Source: Rubritepida flocculans DSM 14296 (GTDB lineage: Bacteria > Pseudomonadota > Alphaproteobacteria > Acetobacterales > Acetobacteraceae). From it: a stretch of 64,000 nt of DNA. Below the pieces are notes generated by a model that was not told the DNA's origin, searched no databases, and saw only the letters and a program-made list of their open reading frames with translations. Below, piece after piece: positions 9,033-17,438 of this stretch (position 1 is its first letter; each line of letters starts with the position of its first letter). The stretch lies in the NCBI RefSeq assembly GCF_000425365.1, contig NZ_AUDH01000013.1, forward strand, positions 1-64,000. The letters are read 5' to 3'. The position numbers and the translations under genes are program-made.

Positions 9033-9920
9033 GTGACGCCCCGCACCGCCGGCCTGCTGCTGCTGATGCTCACCACGCTGGGCTGGGGCTCCAACTGGCC
9101 CCTGCTCAAGCTGCTGCTGGCCGAGATGCCGCCGCTCGCCGCGCGCTCCTACGCCGCCTTCCTGGGCGCGGCGGCGCTCGGGCTGCTGGCGCTGGCGCGC
9201 GGCGAGAGCCTCGCCATCCCGCGCGCGCTGTGGGGGCGGACGATGCTGTTCGCCGCGCTCAACGTCACGGCCTGGATGGGGCTGACGACGGTGGCGCTGC
9301 TCTGGCTCTCGGCGGCGGAGGGGGCGATCATCGCCTACACCATGCCGGTCTGGGCGGCGCTGCTGGCCTGGGCGCTGCTGGGCGAGCGGCTGGGGGCCGC
9401 GCGCATCGCCGCGCTCGGCTTCGGCGGGCTCGGCGTGGCGCTGCTCGTGCTCGGCCAGCCCCTGGCGCTCGGTCCCGGGAAATGGCTGGGGGCGGCGATG
9501 GTGCTGGGCGCGGCGGTGGCCTTCGCGCTGGGCGCGGTCCTGGCCAAGCGCCGGCCGCTCGCCCTGCCGCCCAACGCCTCGGTGGCCTGGCAGCTCTTCC
9601 TCGGCTGCGCGCCGCTCGCGCTGCTCTCGCTGCTGCTGGAGGCGCCGCGCTGGGGCGCGCTCTCGGCCACGGCCTGGTTCTGCTTCGTCTGGATGGCGCT
9701 GGTCCCGCTCGCCATGGCCTATGTCTGCTGGTTCGCCGCGCTGCGCCGCCTGCCCGCGGGCACGGCGGCGCTGGGCACGCTGTTCGTGCCGGTGATCGGC
9801 ACGGCGGGCGCGGCGCTGCTGCTGGGCGAGGCTCTGGGCTGGCGGCAGGCCGCGGCGCTGGGCTGCATCCTGGCGGGGGTGGCGCTCGCCGTGCGCGCGG
9901 GCGAGGCGCGCGCGCCATGA
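9033..9920 (+). CDS. EamA-family (DMT) exporter 1
   Basis: A 295-residue inner-membrane protein with about ten hydrophobic helices arranged as two EamA repeats. Members of the drug/metabolite transporter superfamily export amino acids and other metabolites; substrate is not predictable here. It has a GTG start, and its TGA overlaps the ATG of a second EamA gene (ATGA). The two proteins share the opening LLxxTxxGWGSxWPxLKLxxAExPP, so they arose by tandem duplication and may act as a pair. Confidence 0.92.
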   Translation: MTPRTAGLLLLMLTTLGWGSNWPLLKLLLAEMPPLAARSYAAFLGAAALGLLALARGESLAIPRALWGRTMLFAALNVTAWMGLTTVALLWLSAAEGAIIAYTMPVWAALLAWALLGERLGAARIAALGFGGLGVALLVLGQPLALGPGKWLGAAMVLGAAVAFALGAVLAKRRPLALPPNASVAWQLFLGCAPLALLSLLLEAPRWGALSATAWFCFVWMALVPLAMAYVCWFAALRRLPAGTAALGTLFVPVIGTAGAALLLGEALGWRQAAALGCILAGVALAVRAGEARAP

Positions 9921-10801
9921 GCCCGCGCGCGGCGGGGGTGGCGCTGCTGCTCTTCACCTCCTTCGGCTGGGGCTCCACCTGGCCGGTGCTGAAGCTCGTC
10001 TTCGCCGAAATCCCGCCCTTCTCGGCCCGGGCGCTCACGGCCTATCTCGCCTGCCTGCTGCTGCTGGCGGCCGCCCGGCTGCGCGGCGAGGCGCTGTGGC
10101 CGCCGCGCGCCGTCTGGCCGCGGCTGCCGCTTGCGGCCTTTCTCAACGTCACCTGCTGGATGGCGCCGACGACGCTCGCGCTGCTGTATCTCACGGCCGC
10201 CGAGATCGCCATCGTCGCGGCCATCATGCCCGTCTGGGCCACGCTGCTCGGCGCGCTGCTGCTGCGCGAGGCGCTCACGCCCGCGCGGCTGCTCGCGCTG
10301 CTGCTCGGGCTCGGCGGGGTGCTGGCGCTCTTCGCCGGCGAGGCGCGCGCCCCCGGGGCGGGCCAGCTTCCGGGCGTGCTGCTGATGCTCTGCGCCACCT
10401 TCCTCTTCGCGCTGGGCGCGGTGCTGATGAAGCGCGCGCCGCTCGCCCTGCCGCCGGTCGCCGCCATCTTCTGGCAGATGAGCCTCGGCTGCCTGCCGCT
10501 GCCGCTGGCCGCCCTCGCGCTCGAGGCGCCGGCGTGGCAGGAGGTGACGCGCACGGGATGGCTCGCCGTGCTCTGGATGGTCATGGTGCCGATTTCCTCC
10601 TGCTACCTCGCCTGGTTCGCCGCGCTGCGGCGCCTGCCCGCCTCCGCCGCGGCGCTCGGAACCCTGCTTTCGCCCGTCATCGGCGTGGCCGCCGCCGCGC
10701 TGATGCTGGGCGAGCCGGTGGGCGGGCGCGAGCTCGCCGCGCTGGCGATGACGGGCGCGGCCATCCTCATCGCCGCGCGCGCCGGCGGGGGCCGGGCATG
10801 A
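9917..10801 (+). CDS. EamA-family (DMT) exporter 2
   Basis: A 294-residue paralogue of the preceding exporter, with ten predicted membrane helices and the same GWGS-WP-LKL opening. Its ATG overlaps the upstream stop, and its own stop overlaps the ATG of the methyltransferase gene (ATGA), so the three genes are translationally linked. Divergence from the first copy is considerable in the second half, which makes distinct substrates or a heterodimeric transporter both possible. Confidence 0.92.
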   Translation: MSPRAAGVALLLFTSFGWGSTWPVLKLVFAEIPPFSARALTAYLACLLLLAAARLRGEALWPPRAVWPRLPLAAFLNVTCWMAPTTLALLYLTAAEIAIVAAIMPVWATLLGALLLREALTPARLLALLLGLGGVLALFAGEARAPGAGQLPGVLLMLCATFLFALGAVLMKRAPLALPPVAAIFWQMSLGCLPLPLAALALEAPAWQEVTRTGWLAVLWMVMVPISSCYLAWFAALRRLPASAAALGTLLSPVIGVAAAALMLGEPVGGRELAALAMTGAAILIAARAGGGRA

Positions 10802-11982
10802 GCGCGCCCCCGCTGATCCGCCTGCTGCCGGGGCGCGACCGCCGGGTGAAGGCGGGCCACCCCTGGGCCTTCTCGAACGAGGTGGCGATGACGCCCGCCG
10901 CCCGCGCCCTGCCGCCGGGCAGCACCGTGCGGCTCGAGGGCGATGACGGCGTGCGCCACGGGCTGTGGCACTTCAACCCGCACAGCCTGATCGCGCTGCG
11001 CCTTCTGGACCGCGACGCCGAGGCGCGCATCGACGCCGCCTGGTTCGCGCGCCGCATCGAGGCGGCGATGGCGCTGCGCGCGCGGCTCGGCCTCGGCGCG
11101 CATCACCGCCTCGTCCATGCCGAGGCGGACGGGCTGCCGGGCCTGATCCTCGACCGCTACGGCGACGCCATCGCGCTGCAGGCCAACACCGCGGGCATGG
11201 AGGCCGCCACGCCGCTGATCCTCGAGGCGCTGCGGGGGCTGCTCGCGCCCCGGGCCGTCGCGGCGCGCAACGACGCGGCGGTGCGCGCGCTCGAGGGCCT
11301 CGACCAGCACGCGCGGCTGCTGCACGGCGCCGAGGCGCGCGCAAGGGTGGAGGAGGGCGGCCTCGCCTTCGAGGTGGACCTGCTCGGCGGGCAGAAGACG
11401 GGCTGGTTCCACGACCAGCGCGAGAACCGCCGGCGCGTCGCCGCCCTCGCCGCGGGCGAGACGATGCTCGACGCCTTCTGCCACACCGGCGGCTTCGGCC
11501 TGGTGGCGGCCCGGGCGGGCGCCCGCCAGGTCACGCTGCTCGACCGTTCGGAGCACGCCCTCGCCCTCGCCAGGGAGAGCGCGCGCGCGAACGGCCTCGC
11601 CGGGCGGGTGGAGGCGCTGCGCGGCGAGGCGATGGAGGCGCTGGAGCGCATGGCGGCCGAGGGCCGCCGCTTCGGCGTGGTGGTGGCCGACCCGCCCGCC
11701 TTCGCCAAGGCGCGCAAGGACATCCCGGCCGCGCTGCGGGCCTATCAGCGCCTCGCGCGGCTGGCCGCGCAGGTCACCGCGCCGGGGGGCGTGCTCTTCC
11801 TCGCCTCCTGCTCGCACCATGTGGGGCCGGGCGAGTTCCTGGACGCGGCGGCGCAGGGGCTCTGGCGCGCGCGGCGCGAGGCGCGGCTGCTCTGGAGCGG
11901 CGGGGCGGGGCCGGACCATCCCGTGCACCCGCTGCTGCCGGAGAGCGCCTATCTCAAGGCGATGCTCTTTGCGCTGGACTGA
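10798..11982 (+). CDS. rlmI: Class I 23S rRNA methyltransferase, RlmI type
   Basis: A 394-residue protein with an N-terminal PUA-like RNA-binding region (about 1-80), an EEHGVD-like central region and a C-terminal Rossmann methyltransferase. AdoMet motif I is LDAFCHTGGFGL, the catalytic motif IV is DPPAFAKARKD, and a conserved SCSHH follows. The family methylates carbon 5 of a cytosine in 23S rRNA; the exact site is not deducible here. The upstream stop overlaps the ATG. The symbol is by family resemblance. Confidence 0.88.
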   Translation: MSAPPLIRLLPGRDRRVKAGHPWAFSNEVAMTPAARALPPGSTVRLEGDDGVRHGLWHFNPHSLIALRLLDRDAEARIDAAWFARRIEAAMALRARLGLGAHHRLVHAEADGLPGLILDRYGDAIALQANTAGMEAATPLILEALRGLLAPRAVAARNDAAVRALEGLDQHARLLHGAEARARVEEGGLAFEVDLLGGQKTGWFHDQRENRRRVAALAAGETMLDAFCHTGGFGLVAARAGARQVTLLDRSEHALALARESARANGLAGRVEALRGEAMEALERMAAEGRRFGVVVADPPAFAKARKDIPAALRAYQRLARLAAQVTAPGGVLFLASCSHHVGPGEFLDAAAQGLWRARREARLLWSGGAGPDHPVHPLLPESAYLKAMLFALD

Positions 11983-11985
11983 GCC

Positions 11986-12399
11986 GTGACGCGCCACGCC
12001 GCCTATCGCGCGAGCCTCTACCGCGCGGGCGCGGTGGCGGTGCGGGTGGGGCGGCGCAGCGCCTCGGCCGATCGCTGGCTGCTGCGGCATGGCGCGGCCC
12101 AGGGAGTCTTCCTCACCGCCTGGAACCCGCTCTCGCGCCCCATGCCGGGGCGCTGGAACGCGCGCGCCATGGCGGCGCTGCGCCGCGCCCTCGGCCCCGC
12201 AGCGCATGAGACAGGCGAGGGCGCGCTGGGCCGCTGGCGCGAGGCGATGCTGCTGGCCGCCCTCTCCCGCACCGCCGCGCGGCGCCTCGCCCGGCGCTTC
12301 CGCCAGGCGGCCGTGGTGCTCGTCCCGCGCGGCCGGCCCGCGCGGCTGCTCTACATCGCCGGGCCGCGGGCCAGCCCCGCGCCCCATGCCCCTGCGTAG
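11986..12399 (+). CDS. DUF3293 protein
   Basis: A 137-residue cytosolic protein with a GTG start three bases after the preceding stop. It carries the DUF3293 signature: a basic N-terminus, FLTAWNPLSRPM near residue 45 and an Asn shortly after (GRWNARAM). No function is established for this family. The final bases include the first copy of a TGCGTAG direct repeat that lies upstream of the marR gene. Confidence 0.8.
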   Translation: MTRHAAYRASLYRAGAVAVRVGRRSASADRWLLRHGAAQGVFLTAWNPLSRPMPGRWNARAMAALRRALGPAAHETGEGALGRWREAMLLAALSRTAARRLARRFRQAAVVLVPRGRPARLLYIAGPRASPAPHAPA

Positions 12400-12488
12400 A
12401 GTTCCCATGCGTAGTTTTCCGAGGTTGCGGCGCGCCGGGCCCGGGCGGAGATTCAGGCCCGGACATTGGCTGCATCGGGATCGGTTTC

Positions 12489-12953
12489 ATGAGCGAACAC
12501 GCCCCCCACCGCTTCGTGGACGACTACCTGCTCTACCTGCTGGCGCGGGCCTCCCACACGATCTCGGCCGAGTTCCACGCCTCGCTGCGCCGCGCCGGCC
12601 TCACCGTGCCGGTCTGGCGGGTGCTGGCCAGCCTCTCGGGCGCCGAGCCGCAGACCGTGACCGGCCTCGCCGACGCCTGCCTGCTGCAGCAGCCCACCAT
12701 GACCAAGCTGCTCGACCGGATGGTGCGCGACGGGCTGGTGCGCCGCCTGCCCGACCCCAGGGACCGCCGGGTGGTCCGCATCGAGCTCACCCCCAAGGGG
12801 CAGGAGCTGGTGAAGGAGCCGCTGGAGGCCGCCAAGCGGCACGAGGCGCAGGTGATCCAGCGCTTCCCTCAGCTCGACGCCGAGGCCTTCAAGGCCCTGC
12901 TGCGCGAGATGATCGTCCGCCCCGCCCGCCCGCGCCGGGCGCTGGCGGCCTGA
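12489..12953 (+). CDS. MarR-family transcriptional regulator
   Basis: A 154-residue winged-helix dimeric regulator. The recognition helix lies at about residues 65-85 (LQQPTMTKLLDRM), and the wing has the family D-x-R-D-x-R pattern (DPRDRR). N- and C-terminal helices would form the dimer interface. The ligand and targets are unknown; the region upstream (12400-12488) contains two TGCGTAG copies 15 bases apart, which could be operator sites. Immediately downstream is a candidate 29-codon membrane peptide. Confidence 0.92.
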   Translation: MSEHAPHRFVDDYLLYLLARASHTISAEFHASLRRAGLTVPVWRVLASLSGAEPQTVTGLADACLLQQPTMTKLLDRMVRDGLVRRLPDPRDRRVVRIELTPKGQELVKEPLEAAKRHEAQVIQRFPQLDAEAFKALLREMIVRPARPRRALAA

Positions 12954-12956
12954 GGC

Positions 12957-13046
12957 GTGCCCGATCCGGGGCGGCTCGGCGGCTGGGTGCTGATCGCCGC
13001 CACCGTCGCGGCTGTGGTGCAGATCCTGGTCCTCGTCTTCCGCTGA
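12957..13046 (+). CDS. Candidate 29-residue single-pass membrane peptide
   Basis: A GTG-initiated frame three bases after the marR stop encodes 29 residues: a short polar start (VPDPGRLGG) and then one continuous hydrophobic helix (VLIAATVAAVVQILVLVF) ending in Arg. The position, length and composition fit a small membrane protein co-transcribed with the regulator. There is only a TGAGG-like ribosome binding site, so it remains a candidate. Confidence 0.4.
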   Translation: MPDPGRLGGWVLIAATVAAVVQILVLVFR

Positions 13047-13104
13047 GGGCGGGGCCGGCGCCGCGAGCATTCCGGACCGTCCCGATCTGCGCTATCGCCC
13101 GGGC

Positions 13105-14061
13105 GTGAGCGCGACCCGGCCCGACTTCCTCGACCATGACCGCCCGCCGGTGCCCGATCTCGTGGTGCCGCGCGGCGTCAACCCCTTCCACCTGCGGCGC
13201 AAGCCGGTGCGCGGGCGGCTGGTGCGGCTCGGCCCGCTGGCCGAGGCGCTGCTCACCCGCCACGACCATCCCGAGCCGGTGACGCGGCTGCAGGGCGAGG
13301 CGCTGGCGCTGACCGCGGGCCTCGCCTCGGCGCTGAAATACCAGGGCAGCTTCTCGCTGCAGGCCAAGGGCGATGGCCCCGTGCCCATGCTGCTGGCCGA
13401 CTGCACCCACACCGGGGCGCTGCGCGGCTATGCCCGGGTGGAGGCGGAGAAGCTCGCCCGCTACGGCCGCAACCCCTCGCCGCGGGCGCTGCTCGGCAAG
13501 GGCTACCTAGCCTTCACCTGCGACCAGGGGCCGCAGATGGACCGCTACCAGGGCATCGTCGCCATCGAGGGGGCGGATCTGGCGGAGATGACGGGCAGCT
13601 ATTTCGCCGCCTCCGAGCAGCTGCGCGCCTTCGTCCGCCTCGCCTGCGCGCGCGGGCCGGAGGGCTGGCGCGCCGCCGCCTTCCTGATGGAGCGCGTGGC
13701 CGGCGAGGGCGGCGTGGGCCCCGAGCTGGACGAGGCGGCGCAGGAGGAGGCCTGGACCACCGCCCTCGCGCTGGCCCACACCCTGACGGCCGAGGAGATG
13801 CTGGACGACGCGCTGCCGCCCGAGCGGCTGCTGCACCGCCTGTTCCACGAGGAGGGGCTGGCGCTGGATCAGCCCCGCGCGCTCGCCTATGGCTGCCGCT
13901 GCTCGCGCTCGCGCCTCGCGGGCGTGCTGGAGGGTTTCCCGCCGGAGGATCTCGACCACATGGCCGAGGACGGGACGATCACCATGACCTGCGAGTTCTG
14001 CAACCACGATTTCCGCTTCGCCCGCGAGGGGCTGCGCGGCGCGCCCGGGGGGGCGGCATGA
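13105..14061 (+). CDS. hslO: Redox-regulated chaperone Hsp33
   Basis: A 318-residue cytosolic holdase activated by oxidation. The N-terminal substrate-binding domain occupies about residues 30-215. The C-terminal redox switch has the four zinc-binding cysteines in the usual CxC...CxxC pattern: GCRCS and CEFC. Start is GTG at 13105. Its stop overlaps the next ATG (ATGA), which links it to a lipoprotein gene. Confidence 0.97.
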   Translation: MSATRPDFLDHDRPPVPDLVVPRGVNPFHLRRKPVRGRLVRLGPLAEALLTRHDHPEPVTRLQGEALALTAGLASALKYQGSFSLQAKGDGPVPMLLADCTHTGALRGYARVEAEKLARYGRNPSPRALLGKGYLAFTCDQGPQMDRYQGIVAIEGADLAEMTGSYFAASEQLRAFVRLACARGPEGWRAAAFLMERVAGEGGVGPELDEAAQEEAWTTALALAHTLTAEEMLDDALPPERLLHRLFHEEGLALDQPRALAYGCRCSRSRLAGVLEGFPPEDLDHMAEDGTITMTCEFCNHDFRFAREGLRGAPGGAA

Positions 14062-14735
14062 GCGCGACGGCCCCGCCCGCGCGCCGTCTGGCGCGAGACG
14101 ATGCCTCCGCGCACCTTCTGGCGCGACGCACCCTCCTGCTCGCCCCGGCCGTGCTGGCCGCCTGCGCGAGCCCCCCGCCCCGGCTGGAGGGGCCGCCCAT
14201 CGGCTACCGCCACCTCACCCCCATCGCGCTCGATGTGGCGCAGGTGGAGATCGACGAGCGCACGCCCAACGCCGGCCCCGGCGATGTGGGGCGCGAACTT
14301 TCGCCCAGCGCGGCCGAAGCCGTGCGCATCATGGGGCGCGACCGCCTCTCCGCCTTCGGGCGCGAGAACCGCGCGCGCTTCCTCGTGGTGCGCGCCCAGA
14401 TCCTGCGCGCGCGCAACCCGCGCGGCGGCGGCTATTTCGCGGCCGACCCGGGCGAGCGGCTGGACTGCACCCTGACCGCACGGCTCGAAATCCTGGGCGA
14501 GAACGACCGCCGCCTCGGCTTCGCCGAGGCCACCGCCTCGCGCAGCCGCAACGCCGAGAGCACCGCCGAGGGCCGGCGCATCGCCGCCGAATCCCTGCTG
14601 CGGCTGACCATGTTCGACCTCAACACCGAGTTCGAGTTCCAGGTGCGGCGCGCGCTGCGCCCCTATCTGGCCCCCTCGGCCGGCGCCGCCCCCCCGCCCG
14701 CCGGCGTCCAGCGCGAGGAGCTGCCCCGCACATGA
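14058..14735 (+). CDS. Predicted lipoprotein of unknown function
   Basis: A 225-residue envelope protein. It opens with a basic stretch (ARR at 22-24), a hydrophobic segment and a lipobox LAAC with Cys36 as the lipidation site, then SPPP. The mature domain is mixed alpha/beta without recognised motifs. ATG overlaps the hslO stop and its own stop overlaps the ATG of the RidA-like gene, so three genes are coupled. An earlier part of the N-terminus is long for a signal peptide; a start closer to residue 20 is possible. Confidence 0.8.
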   Translation: MSATAPPARRLARDDASAHLLARRTLLLAPAVLAACASPPPRLEGPPIGYRHLTPIALDVAQVEIDERTPNAGPGDVGRELSPSAAEAVRIMGRDRLSAFGRENRARFLVVRAQILRARNPRGGGYFAADPGERLDCTLTARLEILGENDRRLGFAEATASRSRNAESTAEGRRIAAESLLRLTMFDLNTEFEFQVRRALRPYLAPSAGAAPPPAGVQREELPRT

Positions 14736-15124
14736 GCCTGACCTTCACGAACCCCGAGGGCGTGCGCGCCCCCGCCTCGCGCTATTCCCATGCCTGCCTG
14801 GTCGAGGGGCCGGGGCGGCGCCTCGTGATCTCGGGCCAGGTGGGCCTCGCCCCGGACGGCAGCCTGCCGGCGACCGCGGAGGGGCAGATCCGCCAGTCGC
14901 TGGCCAACCTCCGCACCATCCTCGCCGCGCACGGGATGGGCGTGCGCGACCTCGTGAAGATCACCGTGTTCCTGACCGACACGGCGCTGGTGAAGCCCTG
15001 GCGCGCGCTGCGCGACGAGGCGCTGGAGGGGCATGCGCCCACCTCCACCCTCCTCATCGTCGCGGGGCTCGCCGATCCGCGCTTTCTCGTGGAGGTCGAG
15101 GCGGAGGCGTTCCGGGCGGGCTAG
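14732..15124 (+). CDS. RidA-fold protein
   Basis: A 130-residue YjgF/YER057c/UK114-family protein. The family core ISGQVGLAPDG and the helix QIRQSLANLRTILAAHG are clear. RidA deaminases hydrolyse reactive enamines using an Arg in a V-A-R-L stretch (Arg105 in E. coli); by eye the equivalent here is V-A-G-L, so deaminase activity is doubtful and a different Rid subfamily is likely. ATG overlaps the lipoprotein stop. Its TAG lies in the CTAG that forms the outer end of element A. Confidence 0.9.
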   Translation: MSLTFTNPEGVRAPASRYSHACLVEGPGRRLVISGQVGLAPDGSLPATAEGQIRQSLANLRTILAAHGMGVRDLVKITVFLTDTALVKPWRALRDEALEGHAPTSTLLIVAGLADPRFLVEVEAEAFRAG

Positions 15125-15236
15125 ACAGAAACTGACACGCGGGCTCTGGCGCACCATCGGCATGCCGACCTCTCCACCAGCCAAACCATAGTGCCACAGT
15201 TTCATCCACGGCGGGTCGGGACCGCCGGTGGGTAAC
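15121..15236 (+). repeat. Element A, full copy
   Basis: A 116 bp module running from CTAGACAGAAACTGAC to GGTAAC. It contains the palindrome GGCATGCC and an imperfect stem CCAC-GGCGG / CCGCC-GTGG. Its left end supplies the TAG stop of the RidA-fold gene. It is fused to a full element B at 15237. Confidence 0.9.
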
Positions 15237-15363
15237 TGATACGGTCGGCATGACATGCCGACCGTATCGCGCGCAGGGTTGGCGTGGCGGCTGCGCGCCA
15301 AAACAAAGGCATACCAGCGGCCGCTCCGCCTCCTGAGGAATCCAAATCAGCGGCCGCTGGTAT
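15237..15363 (+). repeat. Element B, full copy
   Basis: A 127 bp module made of three nested stems: a 15-bp perfect arm pair around 15238-15268 (GATACGGTCGGCATG and its complement), GCGCGCAG...CTGCGCGC, and a 15-bp outer pair ATACCAGCGGCCGCT...AGCGGCCGCTGGTAT. It agrees closely with the copies at 43619-43745 and 57502-57628, which are also exactly 127 bp. The 15125-15433 gap holds only this composite and the leader of the Bug gene. Confidence 0.92.
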
Positions 15364-15433
15364 AACAGGGCCGCGCCCATTGATCGGCGCGCGCGGGGCG
15401 GGCGAAGCTTCCCTCCCCGGAAGGACACCGCCC

Positions 15434-16420
15434 ATGCGCATCGCCCGCCCCCGCCTCGCCCGCCGCGCCCTGCTCGCCGCGCCGCTGCTGCTTCCAGCCG
15501 CCGCCCGCGCCCAGGCCTGGCAGCCCAGCCGCCCATTGCGCCTCATCGTGCCCTTCGCCCCCGGCGGCAGCACCGATGTGGGCGGGCGCATCCTGGCCGA
15601 GCGGATGAGCGAGACCATCGGGCAGAGCGTGGTGGTGGAAAACCGCACCGGCGCGGGCGGGGCGGTGGGCATCGAGGCCGCCGCCCGCAGCGCGCCCGAC
15701 GGGCACACGCTGCTGGTCGCCACCAATGGCGCCTTCACCCTCGCCCCGCATCTGGGGCTCATGCGCGCGGTGGATGTCCGGCGCGAGCTGGTGATGGCCT
15801 CCAAGCTCTTCACCACCGACGTGATCCTGGTGGTGAACCCCGCCCTGCCCGTGGGCAGCATCGCCGAGTTCCTGGCCTACGCCCGCGCGCGGCCGGGGCA
15901 GCTCAGCTTCGGCACCTCCGGCGTGGGCACGGGCACGCACATCTTCACGGAGCTCTTCATGGCCGAGGCGGGCATCCGCATGGTGCATGTGCCCTATCGC
16001 GGCTCGGGCCAGGCCATGGCGGACATCGTGAGCGGCACCATCCAGGTGATGCTGGACCAGCCCGCCTCCGCCCTGCCGCAGGTGCGCCAGGGGCGGCTGC
16101 GGGCGCTGGCCACCTCGGGGCCGCGGCGCATCGCCGTGCTGCCCGATCTGCCCACCTTCGCCGAGGCCGGGCTGCCCGGGGCCACCGCCCAGTCCTGGGG
16201 CGGGATCGCCCTGCCCGCGGGCAGCCCGCCGGCCGCGGTCGCGCGCATCTCCGAGGCGGTGCGCGAGGCCGTCTCGCACCGCCCCACCGCCGAGCGCATG
16301 GCCGCGGCGGGGCTCGATGCCGTGGCCAGCACGCCGGCCGAGATGGAGGCCTTCGTCGCCGCCGAGTTCGAGCGCTGGGGCCGCGTCATCCGCGAGCGGA
16401 ACATCCGCGTCGAGGGCTGA
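15434..16420 (+). CDS. Tripartite tricarboxylate (Bug) solute receptor 2
   Basis: A 328-residue periplasmic receptor. ATG at 15434 has GGAAGGA nine bases upstream and puts an RR-containing signal peptide at residues 1-25 ending AAARAQA. Bug landmarks are LRLIVPFAPGGSTDVGGR, VVVENRTGAGG, GTSGVGTGTH and HVPYRGSGQA. It ends four bases before the agmatinase start codon, so the two genes probably share a transcript. No membrane partner is encoded nearby. Confidence 0.94.
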   Translation: MRIARPRLARRALLAAPLLLPAAARAQAWQPSRPLRLIVPFAPGGSTDVGGRILAERMSETIGQSVVVENRTGAGGAVGIEAAARSAPDGHTLLVATNGAFTLAPHLGLMRAVDVRRELVMASKLFTTDVILVVNPALPVGSIAEFLAYARARPGQLSFGTSGVGTGTHIFTELFMAEAGIRMVHVPYRGSGQAMADIVSGTIQVMLDQPASALPQVRQGRLRALATSGPRRIAVLPDLPTFAEAGLPGATAQSWGGIALPAGSPPAAVARISEAVREAVSHRPTAERMAAAGLDAVASTPAEMEAFVAAEFERWGRVIRERNIRVEG

Positions 16421-16424
16421 GCCG

Positions 16425-17378
16425 GTGGAGGAGTGGCCCCGCCCCCTGCTGGGCAGCGAGAGCCCGCGCTTCTCCGGCCCCGCGAGCTTCTTCCGCCTGC
16501 CGCTGCGCCGCGCGGGCCTCGACATCGCGCTGTTCGGCGTGCCCTTCGACGGGGCGACGACGCTTCGCCCCGGCGCGCGGCTCGGCCCGCGCGCGCTGCG
16601 CGAGGCCTCGACGCTGATCCGCCCGCGCCACGGGCGCAGCGGCCTCGCGCCCTTCGATCTCTGCCGCGTGGCGGATGCAGGGGATGCGCCGGTGCGCCCC
16701 TTCGACATCCCGGCCACCCTCGCGAGCGTGGAGGGCTTCGTGGCAGAGCTCTGCGCCGGCGGCGCCGCGCCGCTGATGGCCGGCGGCGACCATCTGATGA
16801 GCCTGCCCGTGCTGCGCGGCCTGGCGCGGGCCGGCGCCGCGCCGCCCCCGCCCTGGGGGATGGTGCATCTCGACGCCCATTCCGACACGGCCGAGAGCTT
16901 CCTGGGCGCGCGCTTCACCCATGGCACGCCCTTCCGCCGCGCGGTGGAGGAGGGGCTGCTCGACCCCGCCCGGGTGGTGCAGATCGGCCTGCGCGGCGGG
17001 GCCTATGGCCCCGATGACCTGGGCTGGGCGCGCGCGGCCGGGATCACGCTGCTCGACATGCCCGCGGTCGAGGCGCTGGGCGCGGCCGGGCTGGCGGCGC
17101 GGGCGCGCGAGGTGGTCGGCGCCGCGCCCTGCTGGGTGAGCTTCGACCTCGACGCGCTGGACCCGGCCTTCGCCCCCGGCACGGGCACGCCCGAATGGGG
17201 CGGGCTGACGCCGCGCGAGGTGCTGGGCGTGCTGGACGGGCTGCGCGGCGCGCGGGTGATCGGCGGCGATGTGGTCGAGCTCTCGCCGCCGCATGACCCG
17301 GCCGGGGTCAGCGCCCTGGCCGGGGCCACGGTGCTGTTCGAGCTGCTCTGCCTGATCGCGGCGGCGCGGGCGGGGTGA
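16425..17378 (+). CDS. speB: Agmatinase-type ureohydrolase
   Basis: A 317-residue manganese hydrolase of the arginase/agmatinase family. All metal ligands are visible: His123 in GGDH, Asp150, His152 and Asp154 in LDAHSD, and Asp241 and Asp243 in SFDLDALDP. GGDH favours agmatinase or a related guanidinohydrolase (guanidinobutyrase, guanidinopropionase) over arginase. Start is GTG at 16425. Co-transcription with a Bug receptor suggests that the receptor may bind a guanidino or related nitrogen compound, but that is inference. The TGA stop is the start of an element B fragment. Confidence 0.9.
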   Translation: MEEWPRPLLGSESPRFSGPASFFRLPLRRAGLDIALFGVPFDGATTLRPGARLGPRALREASTLIRPRHGRSGLAPFDLCRVADAGDAPVRPFDIPATLASVEGFVAELCAGGAAPLMAGGDHLMSLPVLRGLARAGAAPPPPWGMVHLDAHSDTAESFLGARFTHGTPFRRAVEEGLLDPARVVQIGLRGGAYGPDDLGWARAAGITLLDMPAVEALGAAGLAARAREVVGAAPCWVSFDLDALDPAFAPGTGTPEWGGLTPREVLGVLDGLRGARVIGGDVVELSPPHDPAGVSALAGATVLFELLCLIAAARAG

Positions 17379-17411
17379 TACGGGCGGCATCATACCGGCG
17401 GCCGCTGGGAT
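17376..17411 (+). repeat. Element B, internally deleted copy
   Basis: TGATACGGGCGGCAT (left end of element B) is joined directly to ATACCGGCGGCCGCTGG (its right-hand stem). The middle is missing. The TGA is the agmatinase stop codon. It lies between convergent genes. Confidence 0.75.
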
Positions 17412-17438
17412 GATGCGATCGCCCGGCTCGGCCCGCGA

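Noticed and set aside
15121-15363. Elements A and B as coding sequence
   Set aside because: Short frames through the repeats run into neighbours by chance, and the elements occur in both orientations and as fragments, so a protein-coding role is unlikely.
15284-15433. N-terminal extension of Bug receptor 2 into element B
   Set aside because: The extension would encode repeat sequence ahead of the signal peptide; the ATG at 15434 has a good ribosome binding site and yields a normal signal peptide.
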